From Fibrobacter sp. UBA4297 (GTDB lineage: Bacteria; Fibrobacterota; Fibrobacteria; Fibrobacterales; Fibrobacteraceae): DNA of 64,000 bases. The DNA lies in NCBI RefSeq assembly GCF_002394865.1, contig NZ_DGUZ01000023.1, positions 155,873-219,872 of the forward strand, given 5' to 3'. How positions within the stretch are numbered: the first letter of the stretch is position 1; every line of letters begins with the position of its first letter. The position numbers were made by a program, and so were the translations under genes. Below, piece after piece: positions 49,221 through 58,000 of this stretch. Under the pieces are notes generated by a model. It made no database searches, had not been told where the DNA came from, and saw only the letters and a list, made by a program, of their open reading frames with translations.

Positions 49221-51062
49221 TTACAATAGCACATTCTTCAGCAAGCGTTCTTCGATTTCGAAGGCACATGGTTTGTCTTTGGGCGTAAGGCAAGGGCCTG
49301 TGCCGTAGAGGTGACGCATCATTTCGAACAGCGTGTATTCACGGTCGAAGTAGCCAATATCCGGATTTGGGCAAATGGTGACCGGTTCGCGAGTGCGAGC
49401 GGGCTGCGAGCCACGAGCGACGGCGACACATTCCGGCTGGTAATGAAGCGATGGACTTTTCTCGCGGATTTCTTCGCGGCCGGCATTCCCGAGGAATCGG
49501 CAGATGCATTCACGCGAAAGCGTGACGCGGCGGAGCGCATTGTACTTTTCGTGAATTGTATGGATTCTATCGGTCGCGACGCTCCCTCCAGAATGACAAT
49601 CATTTTGATCGTCAATTCCGCACGTCATCCTGGAGCCCACTTTTCTTGAGTCTGTCATCCTGGAGCCGGAGGCGATAGGATCCAACGACGAACGACAAAA
49701 TGCCGCGAGTTCTTCCTTTTCCTGCTCATCAATTTCCGCGAGGCGCCACACAACATACTCGCGGGAAGCTCTGCACACGGGATGGTCAAAACCCGGAATT
49801 TTTTGGCAAAGGTAATGTTGGCGACACGGGAATCCGGGTTTCAATTCTGGGTTCCCGGACTTTTCAGATTCTGGTGCGAAATATTCCTGAATTTTCCGCT
49901 CACAAATTTTCGCCGCCGTCGATGTTTGCAAATTCACAAACGGGATTCCGAGCGGGGAGGCATGGCTGATGCAAACATCTTCGGACTTTGCGTTCGCGAG
50001 CAATCGGCGAGTTTCTTTATCGACGCTTGTCGCTTGGGGTACAAGCAAGAACGGAGTTCCGACACCAACGCCATCAATCCCAAGCGACATGATTTTTTCA
50101 ATGTCCTCGGGAGCGCAAAGCCCACCCTGCGCGGTAATCCGCGCAGGCGACGGCGGCGGGAGAATTCCTTGAACAGACACATTCGAACCTGCAGACCGCG
50201 CAGCAGTTCCACCCGCAGAAAAAATCGCATTTTCAGCAGACTGCGCAAACTTCGCAATCATCGCGCGTGTTGTTTCAAAAAGCTCCTTGCGCTTTTCGAC
50301 AAATTCTTGAACAACGTCAAGCAACAACTTCTTGGATTCAAAAAACGCATGACCGCCGCAGTTCACGCCCGATTCAATGCGGTATTCGTAAACTTCCAAG
50401 CCCTTCTTCGCCAAATAGCGCCCTTGCACTAGTGCCGAGCGATAATCCGAAACTTTCAGAATAATCTTCTTCGTTGGTGCCTTGTCACGAGTTCTATAAA
50501 AATCCTTATACTTTGCAATTTCTTCAAAGACGGACAAGTTCACACCAGCACTCAACACAAGCGCGCCCGCCACTTTCGAAGCGGCAAAACCGCGAACCGC
50601 ATCAAAAGCCGCCTCATCGTGATTGAGGCCAACCATGATGTTCGCCTGGATTTCGCCCGGTTCCATTTTTTCGGTAAGTGCTGCCTCGGCCGCAATGCGG
50701 GCAAGCCCCGTCTTTGCAAAGATGCCATCATACTCCACGCGGAGCCGAGAATCTAACGGCAACATCAAAAAATAAAGGTCCTTGTCGCTACCGCCATCAA
50801 AACGTTCCGCACAAAGTCTCGTAAACTTGCGTTCTACTTCGTCCGCCACAAAATCTAGATACGAGCGAATGCGCCCAATGCGGGTTGTCTGCGGAGATCC
50901 CAAATCAAGGCCCAGGCGTTCCGCATAAGCCATGCGGTATTCTTCGAGGAGGCCATCATCCACAAGCGAAATCACAGACGTAATGCCCAAATGCGCCACG
51001 CGAATCGGCGTGTCCGCCGTATAGCAAATGCCCATCACCGGGATGTGAATCTTGTGAACCAT
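49221..51062 (-). CDS. Nitronate-monooxygenase-like TIM-barrel protein with repeat-derived insert
   Basis: A 613-residue protein. The N-terminal part (KIHIPVMGICYTADTPIRVA) and the FMN-site-like ARITAQGGLCAPEDIEKIMS, GIDGVGVGTPFLLVPQ and SGVNCGGHAF fit the nitronate monooxygenase/2-nitropropane dioxygenase fold. A C-terminal Cys-containing part (KPGFPCRQHYLCQKIPGF) is extra. Residues about 470-520 contain SLDPIASGSRMT...SRMTCG...DRIHTIHEK, encoded by an inverted pair of type B palindromic repeats at 49562-49683; the frame stays open. ATG 51062 is chosen because IHIPVMGI fits the barrel start. Substrate unknown. Confidence 0.65.
   Translation of the reverse strand: MVHKIHIPVMGICYTADTPIRVAHLGITSVISLVDDGLLEEYRMAYAERLGLDLGSPQTTRIGRIRSYLDFVADEVERKFTRLCAERFDGGSDKDLYFLMLPLDSRLRVEYDGIFAKTGLARIAAEAALTEKMEPGEIQANIMVGLNHDEAAFDAVRGFAASKVAGALVLSAGVNLSVFEEIAKYKDFYRTRDKAPTKKIILKVSDYRSALVQGRYLAKKGLEVYEYRIESGVNCGGHAFFESKKLLLDVVQEFVEKRKELFETTRAMIAKFAQSAENAIFSAGGTAARSAGSNVSVQGILPPPSPARITAQGGLCAPEDIEKIMSLGIDGVGVGTPFLLVPQATSVDKETRRLLANAKSEDVCISHASPLGIPFVNLQTSTAAKICERKIQEYFAPESEKSGNPELKPGFPCRQHYLCQKIPGFDHPVCRASREYVVWRLAEIDEQEKEELAAFCRSSLDPIASGSRMTDSRKVGSRMTCGIDDQNDCHSGGSVATDRIHTIHEKYNALRRVTLSRECICRFLGNAGREEIREKSPSLHYQPECVAVARGSQPARTREPVTICPNPDIGYFDREYTLFEMMRHLYGTGPCLTPKDKPCAFEIEERLLKNVLL
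49562..49683. repeat. Inverted pair of type B palindromic repeats inside the nitronate-monooxygenase-like gene
   Basis: A type B unit GGATTCTATCGG ... CCAGAATGAC (49562-49597) faces an opposite unit GTCATCCTGGAGCCGGAGGC then GATAGGATCC (49654-49683), with a further half unit GTCATCCTGGAGCC at 49624. The arrangement equals that in the M18 gene (1828-1901). Confidence 0.75.
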
Positions 51063-51138
51063 AACCCTCAAAAATCTCGCGAATACCCCAAATGCGGTGA
51101 AACAATATAAAAAAATAGTCAGAAGGACATTCGTCAAA

Positions 51139-51250
51139 AAGGAGATTCCCGCTCGGTGGCGGGAATGACAAGCTAATCAACAACTTGCGAATACAGAGGC
51201 GAGAGATTCCGCATCGGTGTGCGGAATGACAGCGCTCTGTGGGAATGACA
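51139..51250. repeat. Two type A palindromic repeats and a partial copy
   Basis: AAGGAGATTCCCGCTCGGTG then GCGGGAATGACA (51139-51170); AGAGATTCCGCATCGGTGTG then CGGAATGACA (51202-51231); and a half copy TGTGGGAATGACA (51238-51250). They fill the spacer between the nitronate-monooxygenase-like gene and the metallo-hydrolase gene. Confidence 0.8.
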
Positions 51251-51257
51251 CATCCCC

Positions 51258-52121
51258 CTACGGCACTACCACGCCCATGCTAGGCGAGAGTTCAAAGCGG
51301 ATGGAGCCCAGCAAATCGGTGCGGGAAAGCTTCAAAGAATCCCCAAGCACCAAGTTCAGTTTACGTACAACAGATGGAGCGGGATGCCCGTAACGATTAC
51401 CAGCCCCCACACTTACAAATGCGTACTTCGGCGAAACCTGCGACAAGAAACTTAACGTATTGCTCCCCGCCGAACCGTGATGCGCCACCTGCAAAAGGTC
51501 AGCCGAAAGCGTCGGATTCATCTCAAGCACATGGCGCTCGCCCACCGAATCCAGGTCGCCCGTCAAAAGCATCTTGCTTGCGCCAAGCTTTCCGAGCAAT
51601 ACCAAGCTCGCACGATTCTCGCCTACGCGCCAATAGCTCGCTGGCCACAGCACTTCAAAATGCGGACATTCTCCGCCAGCAGAGCCATTAGCCCCGCCCC
51701 CAAAACTTACATTCTCGCCACGCAATAGCGTATCCACTGGCGTTCCAAGCGCTCTCGCCACCCGCAAAACACTATCGCGAAAGAAACCGCCCGCCGTATC
51801 CGGTCCCACGTACAGCCGTCGCACAAAAACGCCCCGCCCAGGGAGTTCCATGAACCCGCCAATGTGGTCCCGATGGTTGTGGCTCAGCACCACCCAATCA
51901 AGCGTATCGACCCCGCGCGCCAAAAGCGAATCCACCACACCCACCGAATCAGGCCCGAAATCGTACATCGCATAGCGCCCGCCATATTCGAGGAGCACCG
52001 CGAGCCCCTGCCCCACGTCAATCGCCGTAACGCGCATTGATGTTTCGCCCTCCGCCGACCCGCTCACGTACATGCAGCCACCAAGCGCAGCCGCCATAAC
52101 AATAATCCACAAAAATTTCAT
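51258..52121 (-). CDS. Metallo-beta-lactamase-fold lipoprotein, ComEC C-terminal-like
   Basis: A 287-residue lipoprotein (KFLWIIVMAAALGGC) with a metallo-hydrolase domain: VTAIDVGQGLAVLLEYGGRY, metal motif VVLSHNHRDHIGG (HxHxDH), LLTGDLDSVGERH and LLQVAHHGSAGSN, and YGHPAP. This order is that of the ComEC/Rec2 C-terminal metallo-hydrolase, which may degrade the non-transforming DNA strand. Here it is a separate lipoprotein with no membrane channel domain. Stands alone on the minus strand, beside type A repeats. Confidence 0.85.
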   Translation of the reverse strand: MKFLWIIVMAAALGGCMYVSGSAEGETSMRVTAIDVGQGLAVLLEYGGRYAMYDFGPDSVGVVDSLLARGVDTLDWVVLSHNHRDHIGGFMELPGRGVFVRRLYVGPDTAGGFFRDSVLRVARALGTPVDTLLRGENVSFGGGANGSAGGECPHFEVLWPASYWRVGENRASLVLLGKLGASKMLLTGDLDSVGERHVLEMNPTLSADLLQVAHHGSAGSNTLSFLSQVSPKYAFVSVGAGNRYGHPAPSVVRKLNLVLGDSLKLSRTDLLGSIRFELSPSMGVVVP

Positions 52122-52268
52122 AGCCGATCCTTTTTTCGAGGTTTCTCAGCACCCCCTACTTATATAACACGCTTTTTTCGCGATTTTGGCCCGTTCCGCC
52201 CTTCAGAAAATTCATTTTTTTTACAAAAACGACGTTTTTTATTATCTTTACTACTAATTGAGGTCTCT

Positions 52269-52625
52269 ATGCAATTACCTAAGTACAAAAAGAAGAAACG
52301 CATCAAGCTCAAAGTCTGCCAGGAACCCGGTTGCGGCCGTGAATTCTGGGGTCACCCGATCGCGAAGTACTGCGAACTGCACCGCGACATCAAGCAGCGC
52401 CAAAAGCAAAAGAAGGACATCGAGAACATCGAATCCAAGAACATCATCTTCCGCCACAACTACACGGAAGCCATGGACCTGGAATTCAAGTGCTGCCTCG
52501 ACGGTTGCGACAACACCTTCACCATCCGCATTTTCCCGAAGCAGTACGTGTATCCGCGCTTCTGCATGGAGCACAGGAACGACTTCAAGCGCGCCAATTT
52601 CCTCCGAATCATGCAGAAAAAGTAG
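52269..52625 (+). CDS. Small basic protein with two C-x4-C...C-x2-H zinc motifs
   Basis: A 118-residue basic protein. Two related motifs: C17EPG-type CQEPGC...YCELHR (Cys 17, 22, 35, His 38) and CCLDGC...FCMEHR (Cys 75, 80, 99, His 102), which look like an internal duplication of a zinc-binding unit. Between them lies a Lys/Gln-rich helix (DIKQRQKQKKDIENIES). N-terminus KKKKRIKLKV suggests nucleic-acid binding. No ribosome site better than GAGG at 52260 is seen. It is followed at once by a strong terminator. No family recognised. Confidence 0.75.
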   Translation: MQLPKYKKKKRIKLKVCQEPGCGREFWGHPIAKYCELHRDIKQRQKQKKDIENIESKNIIFRHNYTEAMDLEFKCCLDGCDNTFTIRIFPKQYVYPRFCMEHRNDFKRANFLRIMQKK

Positions 52626-52666
52626 TCTCCACGCGCTAAAAACAAATTTTTTGGAAAAAAGTTGTT

Positions 52667-52697
52667 GCCATCCCTTGAAATTTGGGATGGCTTTTTT
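52667..52697 (+). terminator. Rho-independent terminator after the zinc-motif gene
   Basis: GCCATCCC / GGGATGGC 8-bp perfect stem with a 9-base loop, then TTTTTT. It separates the zinc-motif gene from tRNA-His. Confidence 0.9.
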
Positions 52698-52716
52698 ATA
52701 TTTGGTCTCGCTACAT

Positions 52717-52791
52717 GGTGGATGTAGCTCAATTGGTTAGAGTCCCAGATTGTGATTCTGGATGTTGCCGGTTCGAGTCCGGTCATCCACC
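52717..52791 (+). tRNA. tRNA-His (anticodon GTG)
   Basis: Cloverleaf: acceptor GTGGATG / CATCCAC, extra G at -1 (52717) opposite discriminator C (52791), the mark of histidine tRNAs; D arm AGCTC..GAGT; anticodon stem CCAGA / TCTGG with loop TTGTGAT (anticodon GTG); T arm with GGTTCGAGTCC. CCA is not encoded. Followed by a terminator. Confidence 0.93.
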
Positions 52792-52798
52792 CGAAAAA

Positions 52799-52824
52799 GG
52801 CCTTGCGAAAGCAAGGTCTTTTTT
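52799..52824 (+). terminator. Terminator after tRNA-His
   Basis: CCTTGC / GCAAGG stem (with one extra G-C and a G-U pair) around a GAAA tetraloop, then TTTTTT. Confidence 0.85.
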
Positions 52825-52858
52825 CATTTACCGACATGCGCGCATTCCGTGCCAAAGA

Positions 52859-52936
52859 TGTCATGCCCGCCAGAGCCTGTGCTGCCTGCACTGAGTTTAA
52901 TCGAAGTGAGCGCAGTCGAAGTAAGCGGGCACCTCC
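52859..52936 (-). repeat. Type A palindromic repeat with long inner insert
   Basis: On the minus strand GGAGGTGCCCGC (52925-52936) pairs with GCGGGCATGACA (52859-52870), the two ends of a type A unit, but the loop is about 54 bases long and contains TTCGACTGCGCTCACTTCG, resembling a type B core. It seems that one repeat was inserted inside another. Confidence 0.6.
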
Positions 52937-52957
52937 TTTTCTGCACAAATTCTCGAA

Positions 52958-54862
52958 TTAAGTCTTACCCACGAACTTGAGTGCAAGCATCGTGATATCG
53001 TCGAACTGCGGGGCGTCGCCCACGAACGCGTCTATTTTCGATTTCACGAACGGGCAAATTTCGGCAGGTTCCATGCCGCAAGCTTCGCGGAGCGTCTGCA
53101 AAAGGCGGTCGTCGCCAAAAAGTTCCTCGTTCGCATTGGTCGCTTCGGTCACGCCGTCCGTATAAAGGAATATCGTATCGCCAGGCTCAAGCTTGAGCGT
53201 CTGGCGTTTGTACCGAGTCCCCTCCATTGCGGCAAGCACAAGCCCGGGCCTGCTCTTTGCAAATTCGACCGTTCCGTCATCATGGCAAATCACCGGCGGA
53301 TTATGCCCCGCGCAAGCGAATTCCACTTCACCCGTCCGCAAGTCGAGAATGCCCATCCAGACCGTAACAAACATGTTCAAGTAGTTGCGGAACGCGAGGC
53401 GGTCATTCACCACGTTGAACGTATCTTCCACGGAACTCCCAGCAAGCACCACGCTCTTGAGCATCGAGCGCGAAGACATCATCAAAAGAGCCGCCGGAAT
53501 CCCCTTGCCCGAGACATCGGCAATCAGGAACGCGAGGCGGTTTTCATCCACCTTCACAAAGTCGTAAAAGTCGCCACCCACTTCTTTCGCAGGCAAGATG
53601 AACGGATAAAGCTTATGGCGATTGTCCTTCACGCCGTCGTCGTCATCGTTTTTCGCCAGCAAGCCGAGCTGGATTTTACGCGCCATTTCCAGTTCGTTCT
53701 GTACACGCTCCACACCTTTTTGCTTTTCGATATTCTCTTTGAGCGAATCGCGCATGTGCCCAAACGCTTCGGCGAACTCCGCAATTTCGTCCTTGCCCTT
53801 GACTTGCGGAATTTCGACTTCAAAATCGCCTTGGCCCAATCGCTTCGCCACGCTTGCCAGTTCCTTGAGCGGACGGGAAACGCGGCTCGAAATCACGAGC
53901 ACAAGCCCGAACATCAAAGCGTACCCCAACAAGCTGAGCATGCCCAAAATCGAAGTCATCTTGCGGCGTTTTTCAAAAAATTCATCAGCGGGCCAAACAA
54001 TGCCGAACACCCAGCCATCCACCTTCATGTGCGAAAAGTAAATGCAAGCGCTCTCGCCTTTAAATGTTTTTCCAAGCAAAATACCGCTATGGAGTTCACG
54101 GACGGCCTTTTCGAAATCAGACAAATTCGCGTCACGACCTTTCGCGAGCGAATAGAGCGTTTCCTTGAAAATCCAGTCGTCACGCGGATGCGCCACAATT
54201 TTATTTTCAGCAGACAAAATAAACGCATAACCAGAATTTTCAATCTGGATTGATGCCACTGCATCTCGCAAAAAAGAAAGCAAAATGTCAAGGCAGACAA
54301 CGCCCTTGAATTTTTTACTGCCATCGGGGAGAGTTTCGTAGAAAGGCATGGCATAAACCGCAACAGGCTTATCGACGTAATTGCTGATAAACGGTTCGCA
54401 CCAAATTCCCTTGCCTTTCGCCTTGGCTTCGACATACCAGGACATCGACTGGTACCCCGACCCGTTGAGAACTTTTCCATTCAGCCCGTCGCCTGTAATC
54501 CGTATAAACTCCTTTCCATTTTCGGGTTCGTAAGCCACGACCAACGCAGATGTTATCGCCACTTTGTCATGAGCGTTCCGGTACGCGGCAGGCAAGAAAT
54601 CGCCCATGTCCGCTTGAGAAATTTCGCCCTGTTCAATTTTATCCACGATGCCCTTTACAATGGAAGCACTACCGTCAAAAATATTGTCAATAAGGGAAAC
54701 ATGCTTTTCGCTGATTTCCTGACCGCGGGCCATAATCAGTTCGGACATGCGTGTATTGACGAGCCGCTGGAGCGTAAGCAGCAGTGTACCAAAGATCACC
54801 GTGATACCGAGCAGTATCAAAAGAGTCTGCTTAAACGCAAGGCTGTGAACATTGAACTTCAT
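52958..54862 (-). CDS. SpoIIE-type PP2C phosphatase with Cache sensor and HAMP domain
   Basis: A 634-residue membrane sensor. First membrane helix (about 12-32), Cache-type periplasmic domain (about 40-280; SMSWYVEAKAKGKGIWCEPF, GYAFILSAENKIVAHP), second helix (about 288-310), HAMP, a short coiled coil and a PP2C phosphatase (about 395-634; EVGGDFYDFVKVDENRLAFL, ADVSGKGIPAAL, LYTDGVTEATN). Asp residues of the metal site are present (GGDFYD, ADVSG, DGVTE, DDITML). Such proteins control anti-sigma-factor antagonists; no partner gene is in the window. Confidence 0.92.
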   Translation of the reverse strand: MKFNVHSLAFKQTLLILLGITVIFGTLLLTLQRLVNTRMSELIMARGQEISEKHVSLIDNIFDGSASIVKGIVDKIEQGEISQADMGDFLPAAYRNAHDKVAITSALVVAYEPENGKEFIRITGDGLNGKVLNGSGYQSMSWYVEAKAKGKGIWCEPFISNYVDKPVAVYAMPFYETLPDGSKKFKGVVCLDILLSFLRDAVASIQIENSGYAFILSAENKIVAHPRDDWIFKETLYSLAKGRDANLSDFEKAVRELHSGILLGKTFKGESACIYFSHMKVDGWVFGIVWPADEFFEKRRKMTSILGMLSLLGYALMFGLVLVISSRVSRPLKELASVAKRLGQGDFEVEIPQVKGKDEIAEFAEAFGHMRDSLKENIEKQKGVERVQNELEMARKIQLGLLAKNDDDDGVKDNRHKLYPFILPAKEVGGDFYDFVKVDENRLAFLIADVSGKGIPAALLMMSSRSMLKSVVLAGSSVEDTFNVVNDRLAFRNYLNMFVTVWMGILDLRTGEVEFACAGHNPPVICHDDGTVEFAKSRPGLVLAAMEGTRYKRQTLKLEPGDTIFLYTDGVTEATNANEELFGDDRLLQTLREACGMEPAEICPFVKSKIDAFVGDAPQFDDITMLALKFVGKT

Positions 54863-54954
54863 TTGGAACCCCTCGAATCTACACCACCGAAAAATCTTCT
54901 TGTAAACATATATAATTTTTGGGGAAAGTCAACTAGACGCAGTTGAAAAAAGCA

Positions 54955-54988
54955 AGAAGACCCGCAGCAAAATTGCGGGTCTTTTTCG
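54955..54988 (-). terminator. Terminator downstream of the giant GLUG gene
   Basis: AGACCCGCA / TGCGGGTCT 9-bp stem, 20 bases after the stop codon of the GLUG gene. On the minus strand CTTGCTTTTTT follows, and the plus strand has TTTTT directly, so it can work in both directions. Confidence 0.7.
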
Positions 54989-55001
54989 AGGTGTAAGAAT
55001 C

Positions 55002-58000
55002 TTATCGTTTCAACAGCATCACTTTTTCGGTTGCCTTGTCGCCCACTTGCAGCACGCCAACATAGCGGCCTCGAGGCATATTTTCGACGGAACGAGTTTC
55101 AAAATGCACACCGGCTACACGATGTCCCAGGTTAAACGTGCGGACGACACGGCCCTGCATATCCACAAGCGAGAACTTCACCGCAGCAGCCGCAGGGATT
55201 TCAAAACGCACTGCGATGTCACCGCCTTGGAATACAGCACCGAAGGAAGCATTACGAACAACCGCCATTTCGCTAAAACGAACGTCCGTCCTTCCGCTCA
55301 ATTTAATCTTTGCTTGTGTAAGAGAGCTCCAGATGGTATCCTGACCAAATAACATCCCGACACGGTAACTTACGACAAACTCACCCACAGCTTTCTCTCC
55401 AACCTTTTCGAGAGAATCGAGCAGTTTTTCACTAAGAGACACAAATTTTACCACCGTTGCATAAGATGTATCCATCACGAAAGCATGGTCAAGCAAACTC
55501 TCGCGGACATCCTTCACTTGCAATGTTTCACCGAAAGTCATTTCATCGTACACAGCAACAGGAATATTCGGCAATTCACGCAGTAGCGGATAAGTCAAGC
55601 CATCCTTGATGTACCAGACAGAATCGAAATCGAACTTGGTAAAGGATTTCTGCTGACGCATTTCCGCAAGTGTAAGCTTGTTCCCTATCACCGTAGAATC
55701 GATGCAGTTGTCAGAAGCGTAATAAAATTCATCTGAGGGAGCCGAACCCAGCTTAGGCAAGGCGTTACAAATGCGTGTATTGCCATCAACGATTATCGCG
55801 CCTGTCGCATAGCCCCTTACCGTATTGTCATAAGAATTTGTTCCGATAAAACCAACTTGATACGTCCTGCTTTCTGTAAGGATAACATCCCCTGTAGAAT
55901 AGCAGTCCTCAATCTTGGACTGGTTTACATAAGCAAAGCCAAACCCTCCGAAGACATCGCCCGTAGTGTACGAGCGGCGCAGCACCCCGGCATTGCGCCC
56001 AACAAAGCCACCACCGTCAGTCACGTTTCCGGTAGAGAAGCTCATATCTACAGTTCCCGTATTTTCACCAACAAAGCCCCCGATATAAGCATACAGTTTT
56101 CCCTTGACACTGCCTGTCGCATAGGAATCTGTTATCTTGACCTTGTTTTCGCCTACAAAACCGCCAACATTGTTCGCCCCAACGACATCAACCGAGGCAT
56201 GCAAGCCCTTTAAATCAGAGCCATGAGCCATGCCAATCAAGCCACCGACATTAAAGCCCGTACCCGCATCAAGGACGCCCATCGCCGTAGAATTCGTGAC
56301 CGTCCCGCTATCAATTGCGACAAGGCCTCCCACGCCTTCGACACGAAAATATTCATAATCGTAATTGCCTTTATCATGACTAAACTGATAATAATACGTT
56401 TCTGTAGGAGTAATCTCTTTAACATCGACAAACGCGGAATCATCAACAATGCGACCACCGACACTATTCAATGCGACAATGCCACCTAACGGGCCATATC
56501 CATTATTCACCTTTATCGCAGCAGACACGCCCTTAATAATCCCCTTATTGACCAAGGAGACTCCACCGATAAATGAAGAACTGTCTTTCCATTCTGCATC
56601 CACCTTCACATTAACGATTTCGCCATCATTCATCGCGGCCACGCCTGCAAGGGTCCCTCCCTTAAAAGTCCCCTTGACAGAGCTATTCTCAATGACACCC
56701 TTGTTGTCATAGACCAAGCCCGCACCCTCATAAATGTTGTCCAAAACAACTTCCATATTGACATGCTTGACAACACCTTCATTCACACCGACAAGTCCAC
56801 CAACACGACGAATTCCATTATCCCCGCCTGAGATTTCGTACTTCTTGAAGGACAAACTATCGATAACGGCAGCATTTGTCATGGAATCAATAAATCCAAT
56901 AGATTCATTGCCCGGATACAAGTAAGCAACAAAGAGGTTATTGATGCTATGACCACCTCCATGGAATTTTCCAGTGAACAACTTCGAAGAATCTTGTTCT
57001 ATATAACCGCCTAGCGAAACCACTTCGCAGTTGCACGGATTAATAGCATTGATGAAATGCTCAACTTTACCGATAGGCTTGAATCCTGTTCCCTGGCCAT
57101 TGGTGTGAACATCCTTTCTTGAAGCAGATGCATCAATATCATTGACCAACCGATAAATCGACGACAACCGGTATTTTCCATAACCGATAGACTTCAAGTC
57201 CCCATAGGTCTTGATAAGGAAGGGATCGCTCTCGGTGCCGGAACCGGCCATTTTAAGCATTGTCGAATCAACATTCATATTGGGATAGAATTTCTTCATA
57301 TTTCTCTTCAAGTAAGAATTCTCGCCCATCCACTTCAAATAAGGATATGTGGAATCCGCAATGATATTCCAAGTTTTTTCGAAATCCCAGCCTTTGTAGT
57401 TTTCTTTCGAGACCATCTGTTTCGTGTTGCGGAATTCGCCTGCCGCCGTCGTCGCGAAAAGCCAAAGAGTACTGTCAAAATAGACTGACGTATAAGCAGA
57501 CTTGCTGTCTTCGCCCGCGATGCCGCCCCATTTTGAGATACCATTGACACGACCCGCAGCAAAAGAATTTTTCACCGTCGCGTTATTGGAATAACCAGTC
57601 AAGCCTCCGACATTATTTTCACCTAGAACCGTAGCGACAGAATAGCAATCCGATACAGCAGCGCTGTTCAAGCTACCAGCAATACCTCCCACAAAATCTT
57701 CACCCGTAACATCTTTCCAGGACGCCCCCTGCGTTATCGAGCCCGAGGTCTTACTACCGACAATACCGCCTACATATTTTTTACCGGATACTTTTGAATT
57801 TGCAACAACATTTTCAATAATCGCACCATTATCGACACCGGCGAGAGTTCCTACAAAATTTTTTCCACGAACATCAATTTCGGCATACCCATAACCGAGC
57901 GTATAACTTTCGCCAAAATAGGAAGTCGAATCAAAGACAAGGCCCGAAACTTTAGCACCTTTCGCCAACGCACGGAACAGGCCCACAGAATCTTCATCAG

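Noticed and set aside
52717..52824. tRNA-His region as an integration site for a mobile element
   Set aside because: No integrase gene and no direct repeat of the tRNA 3' end was seen nearby; the following sequence is only a terminator and a palindromic repeat.
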